From: Myxococcales bacterium
Lineage (GTDB): Bacteria; Myxococcota; Myxococcia; Myxococcales; Anaeromyxobacteraceae
Length of the DNA: 11,399 nucleotides
Assembly: GCA_021848865.1 (NCBI GenBank)
Contig: JAJZTO010000051.1
Coordinates: 1 to 11,399, forward strand
Direction of reading: 5' to 3'
In this document: positions 1-6,430 of the stretch, one piece after another
Layout: every line of letters starts with the position of its first letter
Numbering within the stretch: the first letter of the stretch is position 1
Program-made: the position numbers and the translations under genes
Notes under the pieces: generated by a model
Database searches by the model: none
What the model was told of the DNA's origin: nothing
The model's input: only the letters and a program-made list of their open reading frames with translations

Positions 1-621
1 CGGAAGCTGCGCCGCGCCGTGCCCGAGTCGCTGCGCGAGGACGCGGAGCGGCTGGCGCGCGGGACCGACTTCCAGGTGGACCCGCCCGGCGAGTGGGCCG
101 GCTCGCTCGCGGAGGCCATCGAGGAGGGGCTCGAGGTGACCGTCGAGTACCGCGCCGAGAACGTCGGCGTGTCGGCCCGGCGCACGCTGGAGCCGCGGCT
201 CCTCTTCCCGCAGGACGGCCACTGGTACCTGGCCGCCTGGAACGTGGAGAAGGGGGTGGAGCACCTCTACCGGCTCGACCGGATCTCGTCGGTCGTCGTC
301 GGCACCCGCCGCTTCGGCGAGCACCGCGGGCCGGACCTCGGCCGCTACCGGACGCGCCACCTCTACTTCCAGTCGGGGAGCGAGCGGGAGGTGAGGCTGC
401 GCTTCACCGGCCTGGCCGCCGCGCTGGCGAAGGAGCGCTGGCCCGACGCGGCGGCGGAGGCCGACGGGAGCGTCGCCGCGACCACCCGCGTGGCGCCGGG
501 CAACTACCTCTACGGCTGGGTGCTCGGCTGGGGCGGCCTGGCCTGGATCGAGGCGCCGGCGGAGGCGCGGGAGGGGCTCGAGGAAAGGGTCGCCGCGCTC
601 GAGGCGCTGTACCGCGGCTGA
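1..621 (+). CDS. WYL-domain transcriptional regulator, C-terminal part (5' end outside window)
   Basis: The frame is open from base 1, so the gene starts upstream and 206 residues are visible. The WYL domain runs over about visible residues 34-100. It contains the signature W75-Y76-L77 (GHWYLAAW) and the conserved R91-L-D-R94 that follows it. The C-terminal WCX-like extension (about residues 130-200) begins with RLRFTG and ends in the GNYLYGWVLGWGG segment. Family knowledge: WYL proteins are usually DNA-binding regulators with an N-terminal winged helix, and the WYL fold senses nucleotide-type or nucleic-acid ligands. The helix-turn-helix part would lie off the left edge; the first residues (RKLRRAVPES) fit the linker after it. 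The gene converges on the PLP-enzyme gene, so it shares no operon with it. The targets cannot be told from here. The family call is firm; the DNA-binding role is inferred. Confidence 0.88.
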   Translation, partial: RKLRRAVPESLREDAERLARGTDFQVDPPGEWAGSLAEAIEEGLEVTVEYRAENVGVSARRTLEPRLLFPQDGHWYLAAWNVEKGVEHLYRLDRISSVVVGTRRFGEHRGPDLGRYRTRHLYFQSGSEREVRLRFTGLAAALAKERWPDAAAEADGSVAATTRVAPGNYLYGWVLGWGGLAWIEAPAEAREGLEERVAALEALYRG

Positions 622-641
622 GCTTTCACTCGCGAGGGAGA

Positions 642-655
642 CCACCCCGCGGTGG
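642..655. terminator. Short GC stem-loop between convergent genes
   Basis: A perfect CCACC/GGTGG stem with a 4-base loop lies 20 bases after the WYL gene stop and 45 bases before the end of the convergent PLP-enzyme gene. No T run follows on either strand, so it is only a weak candidate for a shared transcription end. Confidence 0.3.
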
Positions 656-700
656 CGGTGGACTTCGGCTGCCGGCAGGCGGTCCGCTCCCGCACCGACC

Positions 701-1981
701 TCAGGCCGGCAGGCCGGCGAGGGTCTCGTCCAGGTCGGCGATCAGGTCGGCCGGGTCCTCGATGCCGATGGAGAGCCGGATCACCGAGTCGGTGATGCCG
801 GCCCGCCGGCGCGCCTCCGGGGTCATGGAGGCGTGGGTCATCGAGGCCGGGTGGGCCACCAGGCTCTCCACCCCGCCGAGGCTCTCGGCCAGCGTGAACC
901 AGCGCAGGGTGCGCAGCACGTGGTCCACCCGGGCCGGCCGTCCGTCCACCAGCTCGAAGGAGAGCATGCCCCCGAATCCCTGCTGCTGGCGGAGCGCCAG
1001 CTCGTGCTGCGGGTGGCTCGCGAGGCCCGGGTAGTGGACCCGCGCCACCGCCGGGTGGCGCTCCAGCCAGGCCGCCACCGCCGCGGCGCCCGCCTCGTGG
1101 GCCTTCATGCGCAGGAGCAGCGTCTTCAGCCCGCGCAGCACCAGGAAGGCGTCGTGGGGGCTCTGCGAGGTGCCGAGCAGGTTGTTCGTCGACTGGATGC
1201 GCTGCAGCAGCGCGGTGCGGCCCGGCGCCGCCACCACCGCGCCGCCCACCACGTCGCTGTGGCCGTTCAGGTACTTGGTGGTGGAGTGGACCACCAGGTC
1301 GGCGCCGAGCTCGAAGGGGCGCTGCAGCACCGGCGAGAGGAAGGTGTTGTCCACCGCCGTGAGCGCGCCGCGGGCCCGCGCCAGGGCCGCCACGGCCCGC
1401 ACGTCGGTGAGCCGGAGCAGCGGGTTGGAGGGGGTCTCGATCCAGACCATGCCGGTGCCGGGGCGCAGGGCCCGCTCCACGGCGGCGAGATCGGCGAGGT
1501 CGAGGTAGGTGACCTCCAGGCCATAGGCCGCCCGGGCGTGCTCCAGCGCGCGGAAGGTGCCGCCGTAGCAGTCGACGGTGGCGAGCAGGTGGCTGCGGTG
1601 CGGGAGCAGGTTGAGCGCCACCAGGACGGCGCTCATTCCGGTCGACGTGCAGGTGGCCCCGCCGCCGCCCTCCAGCGCGGCGATCGCCTCCTCGAGCGCG
1701 GCCCGGGTGGGGTTGCCGCTCCGCGTGTAGTCGTAGCCGGCGTTGGTGCAGACGTCGCGGAAGGCGAAGGTGGAGGACTGGTAGATCGGCGGCATCACCG
1801 CACCGTAGGCGGGGTCGGGCTGGACGCCGGCGTGGACGCAGCGCGTCGCCAGGCCGGCGCCCGCCACCAGCGGCGCGCGGCGGGCCCAGCCCGCCCGGGC
1901 CGGGGCCCCGGCGGGCACGATGGTGAAGTGGTAGGCCGGGTTGCCGGGGACGTTGGAGTCGAGGTGGACTTCGTCGCTCAT
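701..1981 (-). CDS. Cystathionine gamma-synthase/gamma-lyase family PLP enzyme
   Basis: This 426-residue protein is a fold-type I PLP enzyme of the Cys/Met metabolism family, acting in the cytosol on homoserine esters or cystathionine. Visible family motifs are QSSTF (68-72), YDYTRSGNPTR (83-93; Tyr85 and Arg87 bind the cofactor phosphate of the neighbouring subunit), CYGGT (138-142), ETPSNP (182-187) and VDNT with Asp211, which contacts the pyridine nitrogen. The Schiff-base lysine is Lys236 in STTKYLNGHSDVVGG. The family core is about 380 residues. Here the usual opening motif (TRCVHAG) only appears at residue 46, so there is a 45-residue N-terminal extension. The ATG start has only a weak AGGA-like ribosome site. 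Synthase, lyase and sulfhydrylase members share all these motifs, so the exact reaction is undecided; a metB-like or metC-like role in methionine/cysteine interconversion is likely. It is transcribed alone, away from the DUF2779 gene, behind a recognisable promoter. Confidence 0.9.
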   Translation of the reverse strand: MSDEVHLDSNVPGNPAYHFTIVPAGAPARAGWARRAPLVAGAGLATRCVHAGVQPDPAYGAVMPPIYQSSTFAFRDVCTNAGYDYTRSGNPTRAALEEAIAALEGGGGATCTSTGMSAVLVALNLLPHRSHLLATVDCYGGTFRALEHARAAYGLEVTYLDLADLAAVERALRPGTGMVWIETPSNPLLRLTDVRAVAALARARGALTAVDNTFLSPVLQRPFELGADLVVHSTTKYLNGHSDVVGGAVVAAPGRTALLQRIQSTNNLLGTSQSPHDAFLVLRGLKTLLLRMKAHEAGAAAVAAWLERHPAVARVHYPGLASHPQHELALRQQQGFGGMLSFELVDGRPARVDHVLRTLRWFTLAESLGGVESLVAHPASMTHASMTPEARRRAGITDSVIRLSIGIEDPADLIADLDETLAGLPA

Positions 1982-2027
1982 CGCTGGGTCCTGGTCGGGG
2001 CCGCCGGGGCGGCGGCCGGGAGAGGAG

Positions 2028-2055
2028 TGCTACCCGTTTCCCGGGCCGATGACAA
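2028..2055 (-). promoter_or_regulatory. Probable sigma70-type promoter of the PLP-enzyme gene
   Basis: On the minus strand, TTGTCA (2055-2050, five of six matches to TTGACA) is followed after 16 bases by TAGCAC (2033-2028). Transcription would start near 2021, giving a leader of about 40 bases before the ATG at 1981. This is one of few AT-containing stretches in the area. The -10 match is only three of six, so confidence is moderate. Confidence 0.45.
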
Positions 2056-2071
2056 CCGGGTGGCCCCACTT

Positions 2072-2149
2072 GTCCGCTTTCACGGACGCCACACGTGCAT
2101 CCGTGGACGCTCCTGCGTGGGTTCGTGTCGCGATCTCCCTGTGCGTCCG
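2072..2149. repeat. Cluster of inverted CGGACGC-type heptamers, operator-like
   Basis: In the divergent intergenic region, copies of CGGACGC or its complement occur at 2083-2089 (CGGACGC), 2097-2103 (GCATCCG, one mismatch), 2104-2110 (TGGACGC, one mismatch) and 2143-2149 (GCGTCCG, exact). They alternate in direction. The first two form an inverted pair with a 7-base spacer around CACGTG. A further stem GTCCG/CGGAC (2072-2076 with 2083-2087) lies beside them. The cluster is just upstream of the -35 box of the PLP-enzyme promoter, where an activator would bind. It could instead be RNA structure, or chance in GC-rich DNA. Confidence 0.35.
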
Positions 2150-2216
2150 TTATCAAGGACGATCCTCCGTCTCCGTGGAGATGGCTCCGTCGCGGCGGCG
2201 TGTCCGTCCCGCCGCG

Positions 2217-2222
2217 TAACAT
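2217..2222 (+). promoter_or_regulatory. Candidate -10 box TAACAT directly before the DUF2779 gene
   Basis: TAACAT ends six bases before the GTG start at 2229, so transcription would begin at or next to the start codon, a leaderless arrangement. No Shine-Dalgarno sequence lies between and no good -35 box is seen. An in-frame TAA at 2217-2219 overlaps the hexamer and prevents any upstream start for the gene. Confidence 0.3.
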
Positions 2223-2228
2223 GCCCTC

Positions 2229-3710
2229 GTGACCCGCTCCCCCGGCACCGGCCTCTCCAAGTCCCGCTTCTGCCAGGGCCTCCAGTGCCCCAAGCAGCTG
2301 TGGTGGCGCGTGCACGAGCCCGGCGCGCCCGAGCTCGCCGTGGACCCGGCGCTCCAGGCCGTCTTCGACCGCGGCCACCGCGTGGGCGAGCTGGCGCGAG
2401 CGCGCTTCCCGGGCGGGGTCCTGGTGGAAGGCGACCACCGGCAGGTGAAGGAGCGGATCGAGCGGACGCGGCGCGCCGTCGCCGGCGGCGCCCCGGCGAT
2501 CTTCGAGGCTTCCTTCGCCGCCGACGACGTCTTCGTCGCCGTGGACGTCCTCGAGCGCGGGCGCCGCGGCTGGATCCTCTCCGAGGTGAAGTCGACGCTC
2601 GACGTGAAGGAGGCCCACCTCCCCGACGTCGCCGTCCAGCTCCACGTCCTGCGCGCCGCCGGGCTCGACGTCCCCCGCGCCGAGGTGATGCACCTCGACC
2701 GCGAGTGCCGCTTCCCCGACCTGTCGAACCTCTTCGCCCGCGACGACGTCACGGGCGAGGCCGAGGCGCTCCTGCCCGCCGTCCCCGGCCAGATCCGCGG
2801 CCTCCTGGCGGCGCTCGCCGGCCCGCTCCCCCGGGTCGCGACCGGCGATCACTGCACCGACCCCTACGAGTGCCCCTTCCTGGCGCGCTGCTGGCGGGCG
2901 CTGCCGCCGCACCACGTCTCCACGCTCTACCGGATCGGCCGGCTCGCCAAGGCCCTCGTCGCCGACGGCATCGAGACCATCCCGGACCTGCCGGACGGCG
3001 TCGCGCTGCCGGTGATCGCCGCGCGCCAGGCGCGCAGCGTCCGCAGCGGCGAGGTGGTGGTGGAGCCGGGCCTGGCCCGGGCGCTGGCGCGGCTCGAGGC
3101 GCCCGTCGCCTTCCTCGACTTCGAGACCATCATGCCGGCCGTCCCGGTGTGGGACGGGTGCCACCCGTACGAGCAGGTGGCGGTGCAGCTGAGCTGCCAC
3201 GTCGCCGGCCCGGGCGGCCGGCTCGAGCACCACCAGCTCCTCGCCGAGGGTCCCGGCGATCCCCGCGCCGCCGTCGCCGAGGCGGTGGTGCGCGCCTGCG
3301 CCGGCGCGGGGACGGTCGTCGCCTACAACGCCGGCTTCGAGCGGCGCTGCCTCGAGCACCTGGCGGCGGCGGTGCCCGGCCGGCGCGAGGCCCTGGGCGA
3401 GGTCGTCCGGCGCCTGGTGGACCTGCTCCCCATCGTCCGGGACCACGTCTACCACCCGGGCTTCGGCGGCTCCTTCGGGCTGAAGCGCGTCGCGCCGGCG
3501 CTCTGCCCGGGCCTGGACTACGGCGACCTCGACATCGGCGAGGGCGGGACCGCCTCGGCCGTGCTCGAGGGGCTGCTGCTCCGCGAGGACGCGCTCCCGC
3601 CGGCGGAGCGCGCGCGGCTCCGCGGGCAGCTGCTCGCCTACTGCGAGCGGGACACGCTGGCGATGGTGAGGCTCGTGGAGCGGCTGCGGGAGCTGGCCAG
3701 GCGGAGCTGA
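2229..3710 (+). CDS. DUF2779 protein: Cas4/RecB-like Fe-S nuclease fused to DEDD exonuclease
   Basis: The 493-residue protein has two nuclease-like halves. The first (about 9-225) resembles Cas4/RecB nucleases. It opens with LSKSRFCQGLQCPKQLWW (Cys15, Cys20), then carries Glu93, Asp106, the E119-V-K121 catalytic motif and Gln137. Three cysteines follow (Cys209, Cys215, Cys221), which with Cys20 could hold a 4Fe-4S cluster. The second half (about 290-490, the DUF2779 region) looks like a DEDD-type exonuclease: DFET (Asp297, Glu299), AYNAGFE (365-371), Asp399 in VDLLPIVRDHVYHPGFGGS, and YCERD (Tyr471, Asp475). All key residues appear intact. The GTG start is forced by an in-frame stop at 2217-2219, and family members also begin close to the LSKSR motif. 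The gene stands alone, with a perfect hairpin right after its stop. A DNA-processing, repair or defence role is inferred; I know of no defined function. Confidence 0.85.
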   Translation: MTRSPGTGLSKSRFCQGLQCPKQLWWRVHEPGAPELAVDPALQAVFDRGHRVGELARARFPGGVLVEGDHRQVKERIERTRRAVAGGAPAIFEASFAADDVFVAVDVLERGRRGWILSEVKSTLDVKEAHLPDVAVQLHVLRAAGLDVPRAEVMHLDRECRFPDLSNLFARDDVTGEAEALLPAVPGQIRGLLAALAGPLPRVATGDHCTDPYECPFLARCWRALPPHHVSTLYRIGRLAKALVADGIETIPDLPDGVALPVIAARQARSVRSGEVVVEPGLARALARLEAPVAFLDFETIMPAVPVWDGCHPYEQVAVQLSCHVAGPGGRLEHHQLLAEGPGDPRAAVAEAVVRACAGAGTVVAYNAGFERRCLEHLAAAVPGRREALGEVVRRLVDLLPIVRDHVYHPGFGGSFGLKRVAPALCPGLDYGDLDIGEGGTASAVLEGLLLREDALPPAERARLRGQLLAYCERDTLAMVRLVERLRELARRS

Positions 3711-3712
3711 CC

Positions 3713-3734
3713 GGCCCCCGCGAGCCCGGGGGCC
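3713..3734. terminator. Perfect 8-bp GC hairpin just after the DUF2779 gene
   Basis: GGCCCCCG (3713-3720) pairs exactly with CGGGGGCC (3727-3734) across a 6-base loop. It begins two bases after the TGA stop of the DUF2779 gene. No U tract follows. A tandem 9-base direct repeat, GCCTCCCGC (3732-3740 and 3741-3749), overlaps its 3' side. It is a likely transcription end or 3' stabiliser. Confidence 0.5.
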
Positions 3735-3791
3735 TCCCGCGCCTCCCGCACGCTCACGGTCCGGCGCCTCCCCGCGAGCGGCCCCGGCCCG

Positions 3792-3825
3792 CGCTGCCGC
3801 AGCCGGCCGGCGAGGAACGGCAGCG
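3792..3825. terminator. Second inverted repeat in the convergent gap
   Basis: CGCTGCCG (3792-3799) pairs exactly with CGGCAGCG (3818-3825) around an 18-base loop that itself contains CCGGCCGG. It lies about 47 bases past the stop of the minus-strand transporter gene, so it may end that transcript. There is no T run, and the stem is of a kind that also arises by chance in such DNA. Confidence 0.35.
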
Positions 3826-3871
3826 GTGCGCCGGGCGCCGCCACCGCGGTTCGCGAAGGGTGCGGCGGGGC

Positions 3872-5143
3872 TCAGGCCGGCGGCGCCCGCTCCCGGACGA
3901 ACAGCGTGCTCACCGCCCCGAGGAGCGCGAAGCCGGCCAGCAGCAGGATCGCGCCCCGCCAGGCGCCGGCCACGTCCCCGGCCGCCCGGCCCCGGTCGAG
4001 CAGCCAGCCGGTCAGCGGCTGCAGCAGGCCGGTGCCGAGGAAGACGCCGACGTTCACCACCGAGGTGGCGATCCCGGAGTGCTCGGGGCGGTTCACCTCC
4101 TTGGCGACCGTCCAGGTGAGCGTGAACCCCGGGATGAGCAGCCCCATGAGCCCGAACCAGGCCAGGGTGGCGGGGAGCGGCCAGCGCACCTGGAGCAGCC
4201 AGGGCAGCCAGGAGAGCGCGTAGAGCCAGGCGGACGCGCGCATCACGCCCCGGCGGCTCCCCAGCCGGTCGGAGACCATGCCGATGGCGACCGAGCCCAG
4301 CGCCACGCCCAGCAGCAGCGCGCTGCCGTGCTCGGCGGCCCGCACCCTCGGCATCCCGCGGGTCTCGGTGAGCCAGGGGACCGCCCAGAGGCCGGCGAAG
4401 GACAGGTAGCTCCCGCCGATGCCGACGTTGACGAAGAAGCCGGGCCAGGTGGCCGGGTTCCGCACCACGCCGCGGAGGGCGTCGGTCCAGCGCCCTGCCG
4501 CGGCGCCGCGCGCCGAGGGGGCGTGCACCGGCGCGAAGCCGAGCTCCTCGGGCGCGTCCCGCACGCCGATCCAGATCGCCGCGCCGATGGCCGCGGAGAG
4601 CACCGCCAGCCCGGCGAACACCGCGCGCCAGGAGGCCAGGCCGACCGCCCAGGCCAGCGGGGCGCCGGCGGCGACCGCGCCCAGGTTCCCCGCCAGCATG
4701 GTGTAGCCGTTCAGCGTGGCGAAGCGGTTGGCCGGGAACCAGACGGCGCTCACCTTGAGGATGCCGATGAAGGCCACCGACACGCCCACGCCCACCAGCG
4801 TCCGGCCCGCCGCCGCCACCTCCCAGGTCGGCGCCAGCGCGAAGGCCAGCGACCCGGCGGCGGCGACCAGCGAGCCCGCCGCCAGGATCTTCCGCGGCCC
4901 CAGGGTGTCGGCGAGCACGCCCACCGGGATCTGGAGCACCATGTAGACGTAGAAGTAGGTGGCGGCCACGGTCCCCAGCACCGCGCCGGAGATGGAGAAG
5001 GCCCGGACCAGCTCCCCGGCGATGGCGGCGGGCGCGGTCCGGTGGAAGAAGGACAGCACGTAGCTCGCCAGCACCACGGCGAACACGCCGCGGCGGGCGC
5101 GGACGAAGCGGGGGTCCGGAGGAGCGTCGCGGGGGGTCGGCAT
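3872..5143 (-). CDS. MFS transporter, substrate unknown
   Basis: This 423-residue inner-membrane protein is a major facilitator superfamily permease. Hydrophobic segments consistent with about twelve membrane helices run from residue 18 to 415, with a polar central loop near 195-230. The family motif A between helices 2 and 3 is GVLADTLGPRK (75-85), and its degenerate repeat in the second half is GMVSDRLGSRRG (288-299). The first helix ends in SFFHRTAPAAI, with charged residues at the membrane face, as seen in a widespread proteobacterial subgroup of anion/organic-acid-type permeases; my memory of this subgroup is general and does not give a substrate. The aldo/keto reductase gene is 78 bases upstream on the same strand, so the two may share a transcript, although a -10-like TAGGCT lies close to the ATG. 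No clear Shine-Dalgarno sequence precedes the start. Confidence 0.88.
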   Translation of the reverse strand: MPTPRDAPPDPRFVRARRGVFAVVLASYVLSFFHRTAPAAIAGELVRAFSISGAVLGTVAATYFYVYMVLQIPVGVLADTLGPRKILAAGSLVAAAGSLAFALAPTWEVAAAGRTLVGVGVSVAFIGILKVSAVWFPANRFATLNGYTMLAGNLGAVAAGAPLAWAVGLASWRAVFAGLAVLSAAIGAAIWIGVRDAPEELGFAPVHAPSARGAAAGRWTDALRGVVRNPATWPGFFVNVGIGGSYLSFAGLWAVPWLTETRGMPRVRAAEHGSALLLGVALGSVAIGMVSDRLGSRRGVMRASAWLYALSWLPWLLQVRWPLPATLAWFGLMGLLIPGFTLTWTVAKEVNRPEHSGIATSVVNVGVFLGTGLLQPLTGWLLDRGRAAGDVAGAWRGAILLLAGFALLGAVSTLFVRERAPPA

Positions 5144-5153
5144 GTCGTGGGCC

Positions 5154-5159
5154 AGCCTA
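5154..5159 (-). promoter_or_regulatory. Candidate -10 box TAGGCT before the MFS gene
   Basis: On the minus strand TAGGCT ends ten bases before the ATG at 5143. It would give a leader of only a few bases. No -35 match is visible and no ribosome site lies between, so it is listed as a weak candidate. Confidence 0.22.
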
Positions 5160-5200
5160 CCCCGGCGCGGTGGGGGGAAAGGAGGGCCCCCCGGGAGGGC

Positions 5201-5215
5201 GCCGGCGGCGCCGGC
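5201..5215. terminator. GC palindrome between reductase and transporter genes
   Basis: GCCGGC (5201-5206) and GCCGGC (5210-5215) form a stem with a 3-base loop seven bases past the stop of the aldo/keto reductase gene. An overlapping GGCGCC pair (5198-5203 and 5207-5212) offers an alternative fold. It may attenuate transcription into the MFS gene, but it has no U tract. Confidence 0.25.
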
Positions 5216-5221
5216 CGCGCC

Positions 5222-6208
5222 TCAGCGGTCGATGGTCCTCGCCTGGGCCGGCGCGTACCGCTCGCCCGCGGCCTTGCCGCCCGGCAGCGCGGCCTCCAGC
5301 GCCGCCATCTCGCCGGGCGTGAGCTCGACGTCGAGCGCGCCCACGTTCTCCTCCAGGAAGGCCCGGCGCTTGGTCCCGGGGATGGGGACCACGTCGTCGC
5401 CGCGGTGGAGGAGCCACGCCAGCGCCACCTGGCCCGGCGTCGCGCCCTTGCGGCCGGCGAGCTCGCGCACCGCCTCCGTCGCCCGCAGGTTGGCGTCGAA
5501 GTTCGCGCCCTGGTAGCGGGGGTCGCCCTTGCGGTAGTCGCCCGCCGGGTAGTCCTCGGCGCGCCGCGCCGTCCCGGTGAGGAAGCCACGGCCCAGCGGG
5601 CTGAAGGGCACCAGGCCGATGCCCAGCTCGCGCAGCAGCGGCAGGATCCGGGGCTCGAGGTTCCGCTCCCACAGCGAGTACTCGCTCTGCAGCGCCGCGA
5701 TCGGATGGGTGGCGTGGGCCCGGCGGATGGTGCGCTCGCCCGCCTCGGAGAGCCCGAGGAAGCGCACCTTCCCCTGCCGGACCAGCTGCGCCATCGCCCC
5801 CACCACCTCCTCGATCGGCACCGCCGGGTCGACCCGGTGCTGGTAGAGGAGGTCGATGCGATCGGTGCCGAGGCGGCGCAGCGAGGCCTCGACCACCTCG
5901 CGCAGGTGCTCGGGCCGGCTGTCGAGGCCCGCCGGCTTGCCCTCCTCGATGCGGAAGCCGAACTTGGTGGCGAGCACCACCCGGTCGCGGCGACCCCGCA
6001 GCGCGCGGCCCAGCAGCTCCTCGTTCCGGTAGGGGCCGTACACCTCCGCGGTGTCGAGGAAGGTGACGCCGAGCTCGATGGCGCGGTGGATGGTGGCGAT
6101 CGACTCGGCGTCGTCGGCCGGGCCGTAGAACTGGCTCATCCCCATGCAGCCCAGGCCCAGCGCCGACACCTCCAGCCCCTGCCGCCCCAGCACCCGCTTC
6201 TTTCGCAT
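5222..6208 (-). CDS. Aldo/keto reductase
   Basis: This 328-residue cytosolic oxidoreductase reduces aldehydes or ketones with NADPH in a TIM-barrel fold. The N-terminus LGLGCMGMSQFYGP (17-30) is typical of the AKR branch often annotated as general stress or pyridoxal-reductase-like. The catalytic tetrad is complete: Asp52 and Tyr57 (FLDTAEVYG), Lys82 (LATKFGF) and His124 (LLYQHRVD). Late motifs SPLGRGFLTG and PIPGTKRRAFLEEN match the barrel end and the NADP phosphate/adenine-binding segment. Length is normal for the family. I chose ATG 6208 because MRKKRVLG matches the family's start and a GGGAAGAAG purine stretch lies before it; the same frame stays open far upstream only because it is antisense to the GST-fold gene. 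It diverges from the GST-fold gene across 222 bases and precedes the MFS gene. The true substrate is unknown. Confidence 0.93.
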   Translation of the reverse strand: MRKKRVLGRQGLEVSALGLGCMGMSQFYGPADDAESIATIHRAIELGVTFLDTAEVYGPYRNEELLGRALRGRRDRVVLATKFGFRIEEGKPAGLDSRPEHLREVVEASLRRLGTDRIDLLYQHRVDPAVPIEEVVGAMAQLVRQGKVRFLGLSEAGERTIRRAHATHPIAALQSEYSLWERNLEPRILPLLRELGIGLVPFSPLGRGFLTGTARRAEDYPAGDYRKGDPRYQGANFDANLRATEAVRELAGRKGATPGQVALAWLLHRGDDVVPIPGTKRRAFLEENVGALDVELTPGEMAALEAALPGGKAAGERYAPAQARTIDR

Positions 6209-6430
6209 GCCGACTTCTTCCCGCGGACCGGCCGGGCGCGCAACCCCTTCCGGGGGCGGCAGGCGCCGGCGGCCCGCCCCGGATCGGGGACGGCGGGGCG
6301 CCCTCCGCCGGCGCGGGGCCGAACCGCCCGGCGGGCCGGCGGCTCCAACGGCAGAGGCCGCGCGCGACCGGACCGACCGCTCGCCGCTCCAGGGCCTCGG
6401 CCGGCCCGGCCGGCGAGGAGAGGTGACCCC

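Noticed and set aside
2084..2148. On the minus strand, ACGCACAGGG followed by ACGCAGGAGC resembles the core of a GEMM-type cyclic dinucleotide riboswitch.
   Set aside because: The invariant GCAAACC and GACGCAAAGCC segments are not present, and the predicted promoter of the downstream gene lies after this segment, so it would not be transcribed from it.
1982..2228. A possible SAM riboswitch upstream of the trans-sulfuration gene.
   Set aside because: I could not match SAM-I, SAM-II or SAM-IV core motifs on the minus strand. The CCCGG/CCGGG hairpin there overlaps the likely promoter and is better explained by base composition.
510..3455. A 981-codon minus-strand open frame opposite the DUF2779 gene and out of frame with the PLP-enzyme gene.
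   Set aside because: No family motif appears in it, while both genes it shadows have complete catalytic motifs in their own frames.
1..3710. WYL regulator plus Cas4-like nuclease as a defence island.
   Set aside because: A metabolic PLP-enzyme gene on the opposite strand lies between them, they share no operon, and no other defence gene, CRISPR array or mobile element is visible.
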